From Clostridiales bacterium UBA4039 (GTDB lineage: Bacteria > Bacillota > Clostridia > Lachnospirales > Vallitaleaceae): a stretch of 64,000 nucleotides of DNA. The translations under genes were made by a program, and so were the position numbers. The stretch lies in contig DGAD01000033.1 in NCBI GenBank assembly GCA_002382805.1, positions 78,966-142,965 on the forward strand, read 5' to 3'. Shown piece after piece: positions 1-8,184 of the stretch. A model generated the notes under the pieces. It did not search any database and had not been told where the DNA came from. It worked only from the letters and a program-made list of their open reading frames with translations. Numbering within the stretch: the first letter of the stretch is position 1; each line of letters starts with the position of its first letter.

Positions 1-2
1 GG

Positions 3-308
3 GAGTGGACATTGGTTGGAGGACTCTATGAAGCTAAGATTCAAGAGGGACAATTACTAGAGTGGGTTCAGTTTCCAGATTTTATAGAGGATACACTTGA
101 GCAAGAGATTCGTGGGATTAGAAAGATATATCGTGCACAGTCAGATATAGAGCTGGCTTCGGTAAGCGCTTTGGTACAGGAATCTGCATATGATCCGGTG
201 TATATCATCGCACAGACACAAGATGAGCGACAACTTTTATTCTACGGATATCAACGTGGAGAACAGATAGAGATTCGATGGATATTTACAATAAAAGCCA
301 CCACCTAA
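3..308 (+). CDS. C-terminal part of an unidentified protein (cut by window edge)
   Basis: The reading frame is open from the left edge of the window to a TAA at 306-308, so the true start lies outside. About 101 residues are visible. They are acidic, without membrane segments or a recognisable motif, and end in a short IRWIFTIKATT tail. I do not recognise the family. A stem-loop directly over the stop codon ends the transcription unit. Apart from being the 3' end of a real gene, nothing can be said about its function. Confidence 0.6.
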   Translation, partial: EWTLVGGLYEAKIQEGQLLEWVQFPDFIEDTLEQEIRGIRKIYRAQSDIELASVSALVQESAYDPVYIIAQTQDERQLLFYGYQRGEQIEIRWIFTIKATT

Positions 309-331
309 TATTAGGATGGTGGCTTCTTTGT
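293..331 (+). terminator. Rho-independent terminator
   Basis: An inverted repeat (AAGCCACCACC against GGATGGTGGCTT, loop about TAATATTA) is followed by a T-rich stretch. The 5' arm overlaps the end of the preceding coding region. Confidence 0.8.
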
Positions 332-410
332 ATCATAGCTAGCCAATAGTCAAGCAATTTGGTAGAATAGAAGGTGAGAAGATCTTATTTTGATGAGTAA
401 AGAGGTGCGT

Positions 411-1604
411 ATGAATCTTGACTTATTAACAGTAATTGATATGTATATGTTTATAAATTATATTTGTACACTAATTTTGGGGATAACTTGGAAACGCATC
501 CGGCACAAGTATCAAGGAATATTTTTAGTGTTTGCGGATCTTATAGTCCAATCGATAGGGCTTACATTGGCCAATTTTCATACGGACATATCGCCAATTT
601 TATCGACAGTTTTAGCGAATACACTTATTTATATAGGTGCGATATTGCTTTTATTTGGTGTGGCAGAATTTATGGGCTTAAAGGTTCGGCTACTACCCTA
701 TATCATATCAACGGGGATATTTATTAGTCTATATAGTTTTTATACATTATATAACCCCAATACACAAGTACGCCTGATGGTATTTACACTGATGACTATT
801 CCGGTATTTGCCCATACCATCTATCTTATTGTGGTTAAGGCAGAGCCGGTGTATAGCCGATGTGCAGAGCATGTGGTTATTGCCCATATATTTTTGATTC
901 TCATTCATGGGACAAGAGCGTACATTGCATTAAATCGCTTTCAAGTTATAGAATATAGTCAACTATATCATAGTGAGGCACTGCTTATAATGAGTAGTCT
1001 GCTTACGACAATTTATCTTACTTTTTCAATCACACAGATGGTACATATAAGACTTTTACATCAATGGAATCAGATTTTTGTATATACACAAGAACTTTTA
1101 AAAAACACACAGCGCTTAGCAGATACTGATAATTTAACTCAGTTGAATAATCGTGGAAAAATAGAAGGCATCTTAAAAGATGAAATCAATGCATACATGA
1201 CATGTGGACGTGTATTTTGCCTTTTGATGATTGATATTGATCATTTTAAGCGGTTTAATGACACCTATGGACATGATGTAGGGGATCAAGTCATTATTAC
1301 AGTTGCTCAGCGATTAGCTCAAACTTTAAGAGGGACAGATACAATCGGCAGATGGGGAGGAGAAGAATTTTTGGTGATACTACGTGATTGCGACAATCAA
1401 AACGCAAGGCGTGTTGGTGAAAAACTTGTAGACATTGTAAAGGACGCATGCATTGAGTGTACATATCCCAAAGAGCATGTAACCATCAGTATTGGTGGAG
1501 CGGTTATGGAGGCTAGTCATACAATGAAGACATTGATTAAAACCGCAGATATAGCTTTATATGAGGCAAAACAAAATGGACGTAACAGAATGGAAATAAA
1601 GTAA
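411..1604 (+). CDS. Membrane-bound diguanylate cyclase (GGDEF)
   Basis: Makes the second messenger c-di-GMP from two GTP. The first ~225 residues hold six or seven hydrophobic helices, probably an integral-membrane sensor. The last ~160 residues are a GGDEF domain: entry motif DxLTxLxNR, the metal-binding IDIDHFKRFND stretch and an intact GGEEF signature. An RGTD lies five residues before GGEEF, exactly where the inhibitory RxxD I-site is expected, so product inhibition is likely. I chose ATG 411 because AGAGGTG precedes it at good distance; ATG 393 in the same frame is possible but has no well-placed site. It stands alone, followed by a Gfa-like gene 25 bp downstream. The sensed signal is unknown. 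Confidence 0.9.
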   Translation: MNLDLLTVIDMYMFINYICTLILGITWKRIRHKYQGIFLVFADLIVQSIGLTLANFHTDISPILSTVLANTLIYIGAILLLFGVAEFMGLKVRLLPYIISTGIFISLYSFYTLYNPNTQVRLMVFTLMTIPVFAHTIYLIVVKAEPVYSRCAEHVVIAHIFLILIHGTRAYIALNRFQVIEYSQLYHSEALLIMSSLLTTIYLTFSITQMVHIRLLHQWNQIFVYTQELLKNTQRLADTDNLTQLNNRGKIEGILKDEINAYMTCGRVFCLLMIDIDHFKRFNDTYGHDVGDQVIITVAQRLAQTLRGTDTIGRWGGEEFLVILRDCDNQNARRVGEKLVDIVKDACIECTYPKEHVTISIGGAVMEASHTMKTLIKTADIALYEAKQNGRNRMEIK

Positions 1605-1629
1605 GACGCTTTATGGAGAGGAGAGTTTT

Positions 1630-2055
1630 ATGAAATATGTAGGGAAATGTTTATGTGAAACAGTGCAGTTTGAGATTAGCGGTGAGTTTGAGAATTTTTT
1701 TCTATGCCATTGTGAGCGTTGTCGAAAAGATACAGGATCGGCGCATGCCGCTAATCTATTTTCAAATACAGCAACACTTCGCTGGATTGTGGGTGAAGAA
1801 AATATTCAAACGTTTAATTATCAATCCGATGGCCATATCAAAAGCTTTTGTAAAACATGTGGGTCGGCACTTCCAAATATGCAGTTTGATGGGACCTTGC
1901 TTGTCGTTCCGGCAGGAAGTCTAGATACACAAGTACATATGCGACCGCAAGGACATATTTTTTTGGCACATAAGGCCACTTGGGACAAGGAACTTAGCAC
2001 GGTTCCAGGATATGCTTATCTTCCAACAACAGATCAAAACCAGAAAGAGGACTAA
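1630..2055 (+). CDS. Gfa/CENP-V-type zinc-binding protein
   Basis: A 141-residue protein of the glutathione-dependent formaldehyde-activating enzyme (Gfa, DUF636) family. Visible zinc ligands are C7 and C9, the CHCERC cluster at about 26-31 and the FCKTCG pair at about 74-78, which together match the family's two-zinc mini-fold. Most bacterial members have no proven glutathione or formaldehyde role, so the enzyme name should be used with care. The start follows a GGAGAGGAGAG ribosome site. It lies 2 bp before the cation efflux gene and is probably co-transcribed with it. Confidence 0.85.
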   Translation: MKYVGKCLCETVQFEISGEFENFFLCHCERCRKDTGSAHAANLFSNTATLRWIVGEENIQTFNYQSDGHIKSFCKTCGSALPNMQFDGTLLVVPAGSLDTQVHMRPQGHIFLAHKATWDKELSTVPGYAYLPTTDQNQKED

Positions 2056-2057
2056 AA

Positions 2058-2987
2058 ATGAAGAAAGATACACATCAACATACATCTAAACATACACACC
2101 AACACGCACATCATGATCACCATCATCATCATTCCCAAGGAAATATAAAAGTAGCTTTTATCTTGAATTTAACATTTACGATTATTGAAATTATTGGTGG
2201 GTTTTTAACGAATAGTGTGGCCATCTTGTCGGATGCTTTGCATGATTTGGGGGACTCTCTATCTCTAGGCATTGCATGGTGGCTAGAACGTTATGCACAA
2301 AAAAAACCGGATCATAGATTTTCTTTTGGATACGCGCGCTTTTCCATATTAGGCGCACTCTTAAATAGCTTTATCTTATTTGGGGGATCGATTTTGATTT
2401 TAACCAAAGCCATTCCCAGGATTTTTAATCCAGAAGCCGTCCATCCGGAAGGGATGTTTGGATTTGCAATTCTTGGAATACTCATTAATGGAGCTGCAGT
2501 ACTACGATTGAAAAAAGGAGAATCTATCAATGAAAAGGTAGTTTCATGGCATCTACTGGAAGATGTGTTTGGATGGGTTGTCATCTTAATTAGCAGTATT
2601 ATTCTTATGTTTTTTGATTGGCCGATTATCGACCCTCTACTATCTATAGGGCTGACTTTGTTTGTCCTATACAATGTGATAAAAAACATCAAAGGAATAT
2701 TGAATATATTATTAGAAGGTGTTCCAGAAGAATATGTAATTAAAGACATTGAAGCCTTGATTGAAACCGTACAAGGAGTCAAATCAGTTCACCACACTCA
2801 TATTTGGTCACTGGAAGGGCAGAAGATTTTCTTGAGTACACATGTTGTGGTTGATAATGGGGCCAACAATACGGTGCTTGTACCGATGAAGCAAGCAATA
2901 CGTCATGTGCTTATGCAAGAAAGGATTGAACATGCAACCATAGAAATCGAATTTGAAGATGAAGATTGTGATAATCACAGCTGTTAA
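2058..2987 (+). CDS. Cation diffusion facilitator, Zn2+/H+ antiporter (CzcD/ZitB-like)
   Basis: An inner-membrane antiporter that expels Zn2+ and related ions in exchange for protons. The first 27 residues hold a dense His tract that is typical of metal capture in this family. Six membrane helices follow; helix II carries the SDALHDLGD signature (D59, D63 ligands) and helix V carries HLLEDVFGW (H and D ligands). The C-terminal cytosolic domain, ending in EDEDCDNHSC, is the usual metal-sensing dimer fold. Length (309 aa) is normal. No metal-responsive regulator gene is adjacent. The specific metal is inferred from the family, not proven. Confidence 0.93.
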   Translation: MKKDTHQHTSKHTHQHAHHDHHHHHSQGNIKVAFILNLTFTIIEIIGGFLTNSVAILSDALHDLGDSLSLGIAWWLERYAQKKPDHRFSFGYARFSILGALLNSFILFGGSILILTKAIPRIFNPEAVHPEGMFGFAILGILINGAAVLRLKKGESINEKVVSWHLLEDVFGWVVILISSIILMFFDWPIIDPLLSIGLTLFVLYNVIKNIKGILNILLEGVPEEYVIKDIEALIETVQGVKSVHHTHIWSLEGQKIFLSTHVVVDNGANNTVLVPMKQAIRHVLMQERIEHATIEIEFEDEDCDNHSC

Positions 2988-3005
2988 CGGGGGAAAAGAG
3001 AGGCG

Positions 3006-3572
3006 ATGGGAACAATAATGCGATGCTTTGGAGATAAACCAGGACAAGAAGACTATGCACATTATCATGATGTTGAATGGGGGGTGCCTGTTCATGATGA
3101 CCAAAAGCTTTTTGAGTTTTTGATATTAGAAGGAGCACAGGCGGGGTTAAGTTGGTATACGATTTTGAAGCGACGTGAAGGGTATCGAAAAGCTTTTCAT
3201 CAATTTGATCCACATAAGGTTGCTTCAATGAGTGATACTGAGTTAGAACAGTTACGTGAGGATGCAGGTATTATAAGAAACCGGTTAAAGATATATTCAG
3301 CTAGAAAAAATGCGCAAGTATTTATAGAGATACAAAAAGAATATGGGAGCTTTGATTCGTATCTTTGGCGCTTTGTTGATGGACAACCAAGAATTAACCA
3401 TTATCAAGAATTAAGTGAAGTTCCGGTCTCGACAAAAGAAAGTGACCAACTATCCAAAGACTTAAAAAAACGCGGCATGTCTTTTGTGGGAACGACGATC
3501 ATGTATGCCTATATGCAGGCAGTAGGTTTGGTTGACGATCATTTGGAAAGCTGCTTTGTACGAAGTAGATGA
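3006..3572 (+). CDS. tag: DNA-3-methyladenine glycosylase I
   Basis: Excises 3-methyladenine from alkylated DNA. The protein follows the Tag family along its whole length: MRCFGD start, YHDVEWGVP, LEGAQAGLSWYTILKRR, FDPHKVA, DAGIIRNRLKI, LKKRGMSFVGTTI and a closing VDDHLESC. The Cys near the N terminus and the final His and Cys are the structural zinc ligands of this family. Either ATG 3006 (AGAGAGG just upstream) or ATG 3018 (alignment to homologues beginning MxRC) could be the start. It is 18 bp behind the cation efflux gene, likely by read-through. Confidence 0.95.
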   Translation: MGTIMRCFGDKPGQEDYAHYHDVEWGVPVHDDQKLFEFLILEGAQAGLSWYTILKRREGYRKAFHQFDPHKVASMSDTELEQLREDAGIIRNRLKIYSARKNAQVFIEIQKEYGSFDSYLWRFVDGQPRINHYQELSEVPVSTKESDQLSKDLKKRGMSFVGTTIMYAYMQAVGLVDDHLESCFVRSR

Positions 3573-3636
3573 CCCCACATTCTATTATCGAGCGATTTTA
3601 AATCAAAAATAAACAAAAAGCAAAAAGTAAATATTA

Positions 3637-3665
3637 TTGACTTTTATAGGTGATAGTGCTACTAT
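3637..3665 (+). promoter_or_regulatory. SigA-type promoter of the chemoreceptor gene
   Basis: TTGACT at 3637-3642, a 17-bp spacer and TACTAT at 3660-3665 with an extended TGC before it. The leader that follows carries a 14-bp inverted repeat at 3680-3693. Confidence 0.6.
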
Positions 3666-3679
3666 TTGGAAGTATCAAC

Positions 3680-3693
3680 CTAGCGAGCGCTAG
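3680..3693. repeat. Inverted repeat in chemoreceptor leader
   Basis: CTAGCG-AG-CGCTAG, a perfect inverted repeat just after the predicted transcription start. It could be an operator or an mRNA hairpin. Confidence 0.5.
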
Positions 3694-3774
3694 CTAGACA
3701 AATCAAAACATGTATGCATACAAAAAGTAATACTACTCATTAATAACATTTATAACATAACTAAGGAGAGACAG

Positions 3775-5787
3775 ATGAAGTCAATAAAATTTAAAGTAGT
3801 TTTATTATTTTTTGTGGTTGTATTTTTAGTCACTGCAACTATGGGAATTATTACTATCAATATTGTAAGTGAAGCTATGATGGAGGATGCACGCTATGAT
3901 ATGCAGCAAATTGCAGAGATAGAGGCAAAGAATCTATCGTCACGTATTGATATTGATTTAGAGTATATTGAAGCGTTAGCACAGAATGGGATTATCCATG
4001 ACACAGCAATAGCTGATGATAAAAAAATGGATTTTTTTGTTAAAGAAGCACAACGAACAGGTTATACCTCGTTTTCGATTGCAGACTTAAACGGAAAGAC
4101 AACCCCATATTATAAAGGTGGACAATCTATTGATATCAGTGACCGTACGTATTTTAAAAAAGCGGCTAGTGGCGAGACAAATATGTCCGATGTATTTATC
4201 AGTAAAAATACAGAACTGACAATTTTAGTTGTAGCTACACCGATTTATAAAAATGGAAAAATCACCGGTATATTATATGGAAGTAAGGAAGGAACTGTCC
4301 TTAGTCAAATGTCAAGTGATGTAGAATATGGAAAAAGTGGCCATGGCTACGTTCTTAATAATAGCGGGACATTTGTAGGACACTCAAACAAAGATCTTGT
4401 TATCAATCAGTATAATGTTATCGAAGCGGCAAAAACAGATGGCAGTAATAAAGAGCTGGCAAAATTAACTCAAGAGAAAATTCTTCTTAGAAAGACAGGA
4501 TATGGTGAATATTTCTTTGACGGGCAGGAGCGTGTGGCAAGTTTTTCGCCTGTAAAAAACACGCCTTGGATTATGGTCATCGGTGCTGATAAAAGCGAGA
4601 TACTCAAAGAAATCAATATAATAAGGAGTATTTTAATTGGTGTTATATTGGGCGCATCATTCTTGGGAGTTATCATTGCAATATTTGCTAGTCGTACTAT
4701 TTCAAGACCGATTTTAGATCTTGTTGAAGTGGTACAAAAACAAGGACGTCTAGATTTTCGTTTTGACCCTCAACTAAGAGCATTTAAATACCTAAAGCGT
4801 AAAGATGAAATAGGTGTTATGATCAATGCAATGAAAGAGATGGAAGCCCATGTTGCTGAAGTGATTTTACATACAGAGCAAACAGCGCATCTGATGACAA
4901 GCTCTTCACAAAACTTATCGACAAACTCTCAACAAGCAGCCCTCGTATCTGATGAAGTTGCATTAACAATTGAAGAGATTGCAAAAGTCTCAACAGACCA
5001 AGCCAAAGATACAGAAAGTACAGCCAATAACGTTGATGAGCTAGGCAAACTCTTAGACGAAGATGCGAAATACATTTTAGAACTAAATAGAGCTGCAGAT
5101 AAGATTGAGGCAGAAAAAGAAGAGGGATTCAAAATTCTAAGTATTCTTGTTCAAAACAGCGAGAAGTCTAATGAAGCAACAAAACATATTCATAACATTA
5201 TTCTTAGTAATAATGCGAATGCAGAAAAGATTGATCAAGCAAGTACGATGATTCAAAGTATCGCAGACCAAACCAACCTATTAGCCCTAAATGCAGCTAT
5301 TGAAGCAGCTAGAGCAGGGGAAGCGGGAAGAGGATTTGCTGTAGTTGCAGAAGAGATTCGCAAATTGGCAGAAGAATCCAATCGTTTTACCCAAGACATT
5401 AAAGCGGTGATTGATGAACTTAAAAATCAATCTGAACTTGCAGTTCATGCCATGAACGATGTTAAAGGAACGATCGATGTTCAATCTGAGAGCGTTGTAG
5501 AGACGCAGTTGAAGTTTGAATCCATTGCACAGGCAACAGAAATGGTAAAAAAAGTTGTTGGAGAATTAAACCATTCAGTTAAAGTTATGGCCAACAATAA
5601 AGAAAACATTATTGATTTGGTCCAAAACTTATCAGCTATTGCTCAAGAAAATGCTGCCGGAACAGAAGAAGCATCAGCATCAATAGAAGAACAAGCGGCA
5701 CAGATTGAAGAGATAGCTAGTGCAGGTGAACAATTAGCAAGAATAGCAGAAGAATTACAAGAAACGGTTGACGGATTTAAAATCTAA
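3775..5787 (+). CDS. Methyl-accepting chemotaxis protein with dCache ligand domain
   Basis: A 670-residue transmembrane chemoreceptor. TM1 is at about 7-29, a double-Cache extracellular domain covers about 35-275 ([19 protein letters not shown] segments), TM2 about 280-303, then HAMP. The cytoplasmic signalling coiled coil has the highly conserved tip around residues 500-535 ([31 protein letters not shown]) that contacts CheA and CheW. There is no C-terminal pentapeptide tether for CheR/CheB. It is monocistronic: own promoter at 3637 and a stem-loop after the stop. Ligand unknown; dCache receptors commonly bind amino acids or organic acids. Confidence 0.95.
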   Translation: MKSIKFKVVLLFFVVVFLVTATMGIITINIVSEAMMEDARYDMQQIAEIEAKNLSSRIDIDLEYIEALAQNGIIHDTAIADDKKMDFFVKEAQRTGYTSFSIADLNGKTTPYYKGGQSIDISDRTYFKKAASGETNMSDVFISKNTELTILVVATPIYKNGKITGILYGSKEGTVLSQMSSDVEYGKSGHGYVLNNSGTFVGHSNKDLVINQYNVIEAAKTDGSNKELAKLTQEKILLRKTGYGEYFFDGQERVASFSPVKNTPWIMVIGADKSEILKEINIIRSILIGVILGASFLGVIIAIFASRTISRPILDLVEVVQKQGRLDFRFDPQLRAFKYLKRKDEIGVMINAMKEMEAHVAEVILHTEQTAHLMTSSSQNLSTNSQQAALVSDEVALTIEEIAKVSTDQAKDTESTANNVDELGKLLDEDAKYILELNRAADKIEAEKEEGFKILSILVQNSEKSNEATKHIHNIILSNNANAEKIDQASTMIQSIADQTNLLALNAAIEAARAGEAGRGFAVVAEEIRKLAEESNRFTQDIKAVIDELKNQSELAVHAMNDVKGTIDVQSESVVETQLKFESIAQATEMVKKVVGELNHSVKVMANNKENIIDLVQNLSAIAQENAAGTEEASASIEEQAAQIEEIASAGEQLARIAEELQETVDGFKI

Positions 5788-5789
5788 AT

Positions 5790-5846
5790 GAAAGCGCCTT
5801 TTATGATGGGAACAAGGATAAAACGCCATTGTAAAGGGCGCGTTTT
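5790..5846 (+). terminator. Probable terminator after chemoreceptor gene
   Basis: GCGCCTTTTA pairs with TAAAGGGCGC and is followed by GTTTTTAAAT. The loop is long (about 28 nt), but an inner AAAACGCC/GGGCGCGTTTT pairing is also possible. Confidence 0.6.
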
Positions 5847-5859
5847 TAAATAGGCGTGT

Positions 5860-5888
5860 TTGACTTTAGATAAAAAAAATGCTAGTAT
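5860..5888 (+). promoter_or_regulatory. Promoter of the TetR-family gene
   Basis: TTGACT (5860-5865), 17-bp spacer, TAGTAT (5883-5888) preceded by TGC. The layout is nearly the same as the chemoreceptor promoter at 3637. Confidence 0.55.
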
Positions 5889-5935
5889 TTTCACCTGCTA
5901 CTAACGAGTACTTGCTAGGGAAAAGGAGCAATGGT

Positions 5936-6508
5936 ATGAAAGATAAAATTATTAATGCAATGATTCAAGAATTTTCGATTAAAGGATACATGGCGTCCAT
6001 GTCAGATATTTCAAAGCATGTAGGAATAAAAGTACCTTCCATATACAGCCATTTCACAAGTAAGGATGAGATAATATACCGTGCGGTTGAGAGAGAATTA
6101 AGTGTGCATTATCAGTTTTTGACAACGGTGTATGATGAACTTAAAAAGCAGCCGGCAATAGTGATTTTACGAGGAGTCTATTTTGGTGTGATAAAGTATT
6201 ATAGCAATCAAGAAAAATTAAGATTTATACACAATATTGAATTGATTCCACATCAGCAGTTATATACTAAATGTAAAGAATTGCAAAAAGAACAGATGCA
6301 GAATATACTTAAAGGTATAGAAAAGATTTTTGAACAAGGCTACGCTCAAGGGGAAATTCGCGGTGGCATTCAAGAAGGTTACCACTATCTTTATGTTACC
6401 ATGGTTCAGGGAGTATTAAACGGCTTGCTTACGTTTAATGGACAAAGGAAACTAAGACAAGACTATGAAAAAAAAATCTGGAATGCATTTGAAAGGAGCA
6501 TCTTATGA
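5936..6508 (+). CDS. TetR/AcrR-family transcriptional regulator
   Basis: 190 residues from ATG 5936, which lies 7 nt after AAAGGAG; an in-frame ATG at 5879 has no ribosome site and would fall at the -10 box. The N-terminal ~50 residues hold the TetR helix-turn-helix (IINAMIQEFSIKGYMASMSDISKHVG, then VPSIYSHFTSKDEIIYRAVE, quoted in two parts). The rest is a helical ligand and dimer domain of unknown specificity. It precedes the sugar operon in the same direction, separated by 314 bp that include that operon's promoter and a 14-bp palindrome, so it could regulate that operon; this is inference only. Confidence 0.9.
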   Translation: MKDKIINAMIQEFSIKGYMASMSDISKHVGIKVPSIYSHFTSKDEIIYRAVERELSVHYQFLTTVYDELKKQPAIVILRGVYFGVIKYYSNQEKLRFIHNIELIPHQQLYTKCKELQKEQMQNILKGIEKIFEQGYAQGEIRGGIQEGYHYLYVTMVQGVLNGLLTFNGQRKLRQDYEKKIWNAFERSIL

Positions 6509-6562
6509 TTTGAAAAAATAGATGAAAGATTAAATGGATATAGAATAATTGAAATGTATAAA

Positions 6563-6616
6563 CCTTATAGAAAAGATATGTAATTCGATTCTTTATAAGG
6601 AGTGTGCATTTTTTTT
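6563..6616 (+). terminator. Possible terminator of the TetR gene
   Basis: A 7-bp stem CCTTATA/TATAAGG with a run of eight T beginning 8 nt after the stem. The distance from stem to T run is longer than usual, so confidence is low. Confidence 0.35.
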
Positions 6617-6726
6617 GTTGAAAATGCAGAAGATATAATAAAATAAAAAAAAGAAAGATTATAGAATTTTTACTTACACAAAAAGTATAAATGTCGATTT
6701 ATTGTAAGTTATATACATTTTTTTTT

Positions 6727-6755
6727 TGTAAAAAGTAAAATGTACATGTTAAAAT
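6727..6755 (+). promoter_or_regulatory. Promoter of the sugar ABC/GH2/GH65 operon
   Basis: TTGTAA (6727-6732), 17-bp spacer, TAAAAT (6750-6755). The predicted start, near 6762, lies just before the palindrome at 6768-6781. Confidence 0.55.
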
Positions 6756-6767
6756 ATAAGTGTAGAA

Positions 6768-6781
6768 TACATTCGAATGTA
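6768..6781. promoter_or_regulatory. 14-bp perfect palindrome, candidate operator
   Basis: TACATTCGAATGTA is perfectly symmetric and sits at about +7 to +20 of the predicted transcript, a classic repressor position. The upstream TetR-family protein or the operon's AraC protein are the obvious candidates to bind it. Confidence 0.5.
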
Positions 6782-6822
6782 ACCATTAAAACTTATTTTA
6801 TTTGTAAAAGGGAGAACAAACT

Positions 6823-8091
6823 ATGAAGAAATATATGGCGGTTTTATTAGTTATTGTAATGAGTATGGTATTTGTGGGTTGTGGAAATGGTAAATCAGAA
6901 GGAACAGATACTTCGACAGAAGGGGATACATCTAGTACACAGCAAAAAGAACCAACACAAGAAAGTGATGAAGTCGATGAGATTGTTGTTTGGATTCCAG
7001 GCGATGATGTTGAATACTCATTTTACTACAATATGTTCGAAAATTATAAGATAGCAATGGAAGCAGAAGGCAAGACGTTTAATTATGTGATTGAACAACA
7101 ACCATGGGGAGATTACTTCACAAAACTTCCGCTTGAAATTAATAATGGAAGAGGTCCTGATATTTATTATACACATACAGCATATATGGATACATTAGGT
7201 CCAATATCCAGAGAACTTAACCTATCGGACAACACATTAGATCAGTTATCAACAACGGATATGTACTTGGGAGAAAGCGGAAAACCGTTAGTGGTTCCGA
7301 CTGTTTTCACAAGCATGATTATGTATGCTAATGAAAAAATTGTTGGGGAAGTAGAAAAAGCACCTACAACATGGGATGAATTATTTGCTGAAAGTTCAAA
7401 ATATACAGATGCTGATAAGGGCATTATCGGATATGATTATTCTTTTCATATGTTATTTGACTTAGCATATCAAGAAGGAGAACGTTTAACGGATGAAAAC
7501 GGAGCGGTTTTTAGTGAAAAAGCGTTGCAACAGGTTATTGACTGGACCAATGAAGGGTATATGGATTACTTGACATATGGACAAAACAGTCCGGAAGATT
7601 CTTTGTATCAAGATTCAGCGGCGTTTATCTATGGTGCCGGTTGGATGGAGTTTTGGGCGCCGGAAGATGCGCAACTTTATGCTTTTCCAGTTCCGGGAAC
7701 AACAACAGCTTTTGCTGAATTGACATTTGGAATCAGTAAAAACGTATCAGAGCCTAAATATGAAGTGCTAAATAATTTTGTGGAGTTTATGTTAACAGAT
7801 GAAGCGACAGTTAGCGATATAGTAAAAGGTAATTCGGGAGCGCCGAACAATACAATGGTTGATATCACATACGAAGAAGGAACTGCAGGACATGCCGTAT
7901 TACAAGCATATAATTCCGGTGATGCAAAAGTTGTTATTGTACCAAGCAGTTTAGAAAAAGTATACAGAACAATGCTTGAAGCTGCATTAACAGGAGTTTC
8001 AGTTGAAGATGCAATTGAACAAGCTAAGATGGATGCACAGTCAATTGATGTAAGCAGTTTACATAAAATGGAACAGGCAGCTTTCCAATAA
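6823..8091 (+). CDS. ABC sugar-binding lipoprotein (family 1)
   Basis: Extracellular solute-binding lipoprotein that delivers an oligosaccharide to the two permeases downstream. The signal peptide ends in the lipobox VFVGC, so C20 is the lipidated residue; a Ser/Thr/Glu-rich linker follows. The MalE-type fold is seen in IVVWIPGDD, NGRGPDIYYTH, YANEKI and the hinge-region ELTFGISKN. Length (422 aa) is typical. First gene of an operon running to 17140; a strong stem-loop after it likely keeps its mRNA more abundant than that of the permeases. No ATPase gene is present, so a shared MsmX/UgpC-type ATPase encoded elsewhere is expected. Confidence 0.93.
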   Translation: MKKYMAVLLVIVMSMVFVGCGNGKSEGTDTSTEGDTSSTQQKEPTQESDEVDEIVVWIPGDDVEYSFYYNMFENYKIAMEAEGKTFNYVIEQQPWGDYFTKLPLEINNGRGPDIYYTHTAYMDTLGPISRELNLSDNTLDQLSTTDMYLGESGKPLVVPTVFTSMIMYANEKIVGEVEKAPTTWDELFAESSKYTDADKGIIGYDYSFHMLFDLAYQEGERLTDENGAVFSEKALQQVIDWTNEGYMDYLTYGQNSPEDSLYQDSAAFIYGAGWMEFWAPEDAQLYAFPVPGTTTAFAELTFGISKNVSEPKYEVLNNFVEFMLTDEATVSDIVKGNSGAPNNTMVDITYEEGTAGHAVLQAYNSGDAKVVIVPSSLEKVYRTMLEAALTGVSVEDAIEQAKMDAQSIDVSSLHKMEQAAFQ

Positions 8092-8109
8092 GCTTATAAG
8101 GATAGGTAA

Positions 8110-8165
8110 GAAGAAAGGCAATGGAATACCGAGAAGATAATCATTGGTAGGGGTTGTCTTTCTTC
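8110..8165 (+). promoter_or_regulatory. Intercistronic stem-loop (mRNA stabiliser)
   Basis: A 12-bp stem (8110-8121 with 8154-8165, one G-U) encloses a second TACC/GGTA stem. No T run follows, so it is unlikely to be a terminator. It lies between the binding-protein and permease genes, where such structures usually protect the upstream message. Confidence 0.65.
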
Positions 8166-8184
8166 ATGAAAAGGAAGAAAAGTT

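Larger units (their letters stand above)
6509..6822 (+). other. 314-bp regulatory intergenic region before the sugar operon
   Basis: No coding potential is seen. It holds, in order: an imperfect stem-loop (CCTTATA 6563-6569 with TATAAGG 6594-6600) followed by eight T, a second pairing TGCATTTT/AAAATGCA (6605-6628), an inverted repeat ACTTACA/TGTAAGT (6672-6678 and 6703-6709), the operon promoter and a 14-bp palindrome. The stretch is very AT-rich. Confidence 0.6.

Noticed and set aside
2058..2145. CAT/CAC-rich tract as a possible DNA repeat
   Set aside because: It encodes the His-rich metal-binding tail expected in this transporter family.
2312..2782. 156-codon open frame antisense to the cation efflux gene
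   Set aside because: Shadow of a well-recognised CDF protein with no independent support.
3573..3774. Possible riboswitch in the chemoreceptor leader
   Set aside because: Only a simple 6-bp dyad is visible; there is no conserved aptamer core that I recognise, for example no c-di-GMP riboswitch signature.
5879..5935. Longer N terminus of the TetR protein
   Set aside because: The in-frame ATG at 5879 lacks a ribosome site and overlaps the predicted -10 box; ATG 5936 follows AAAGGAG.
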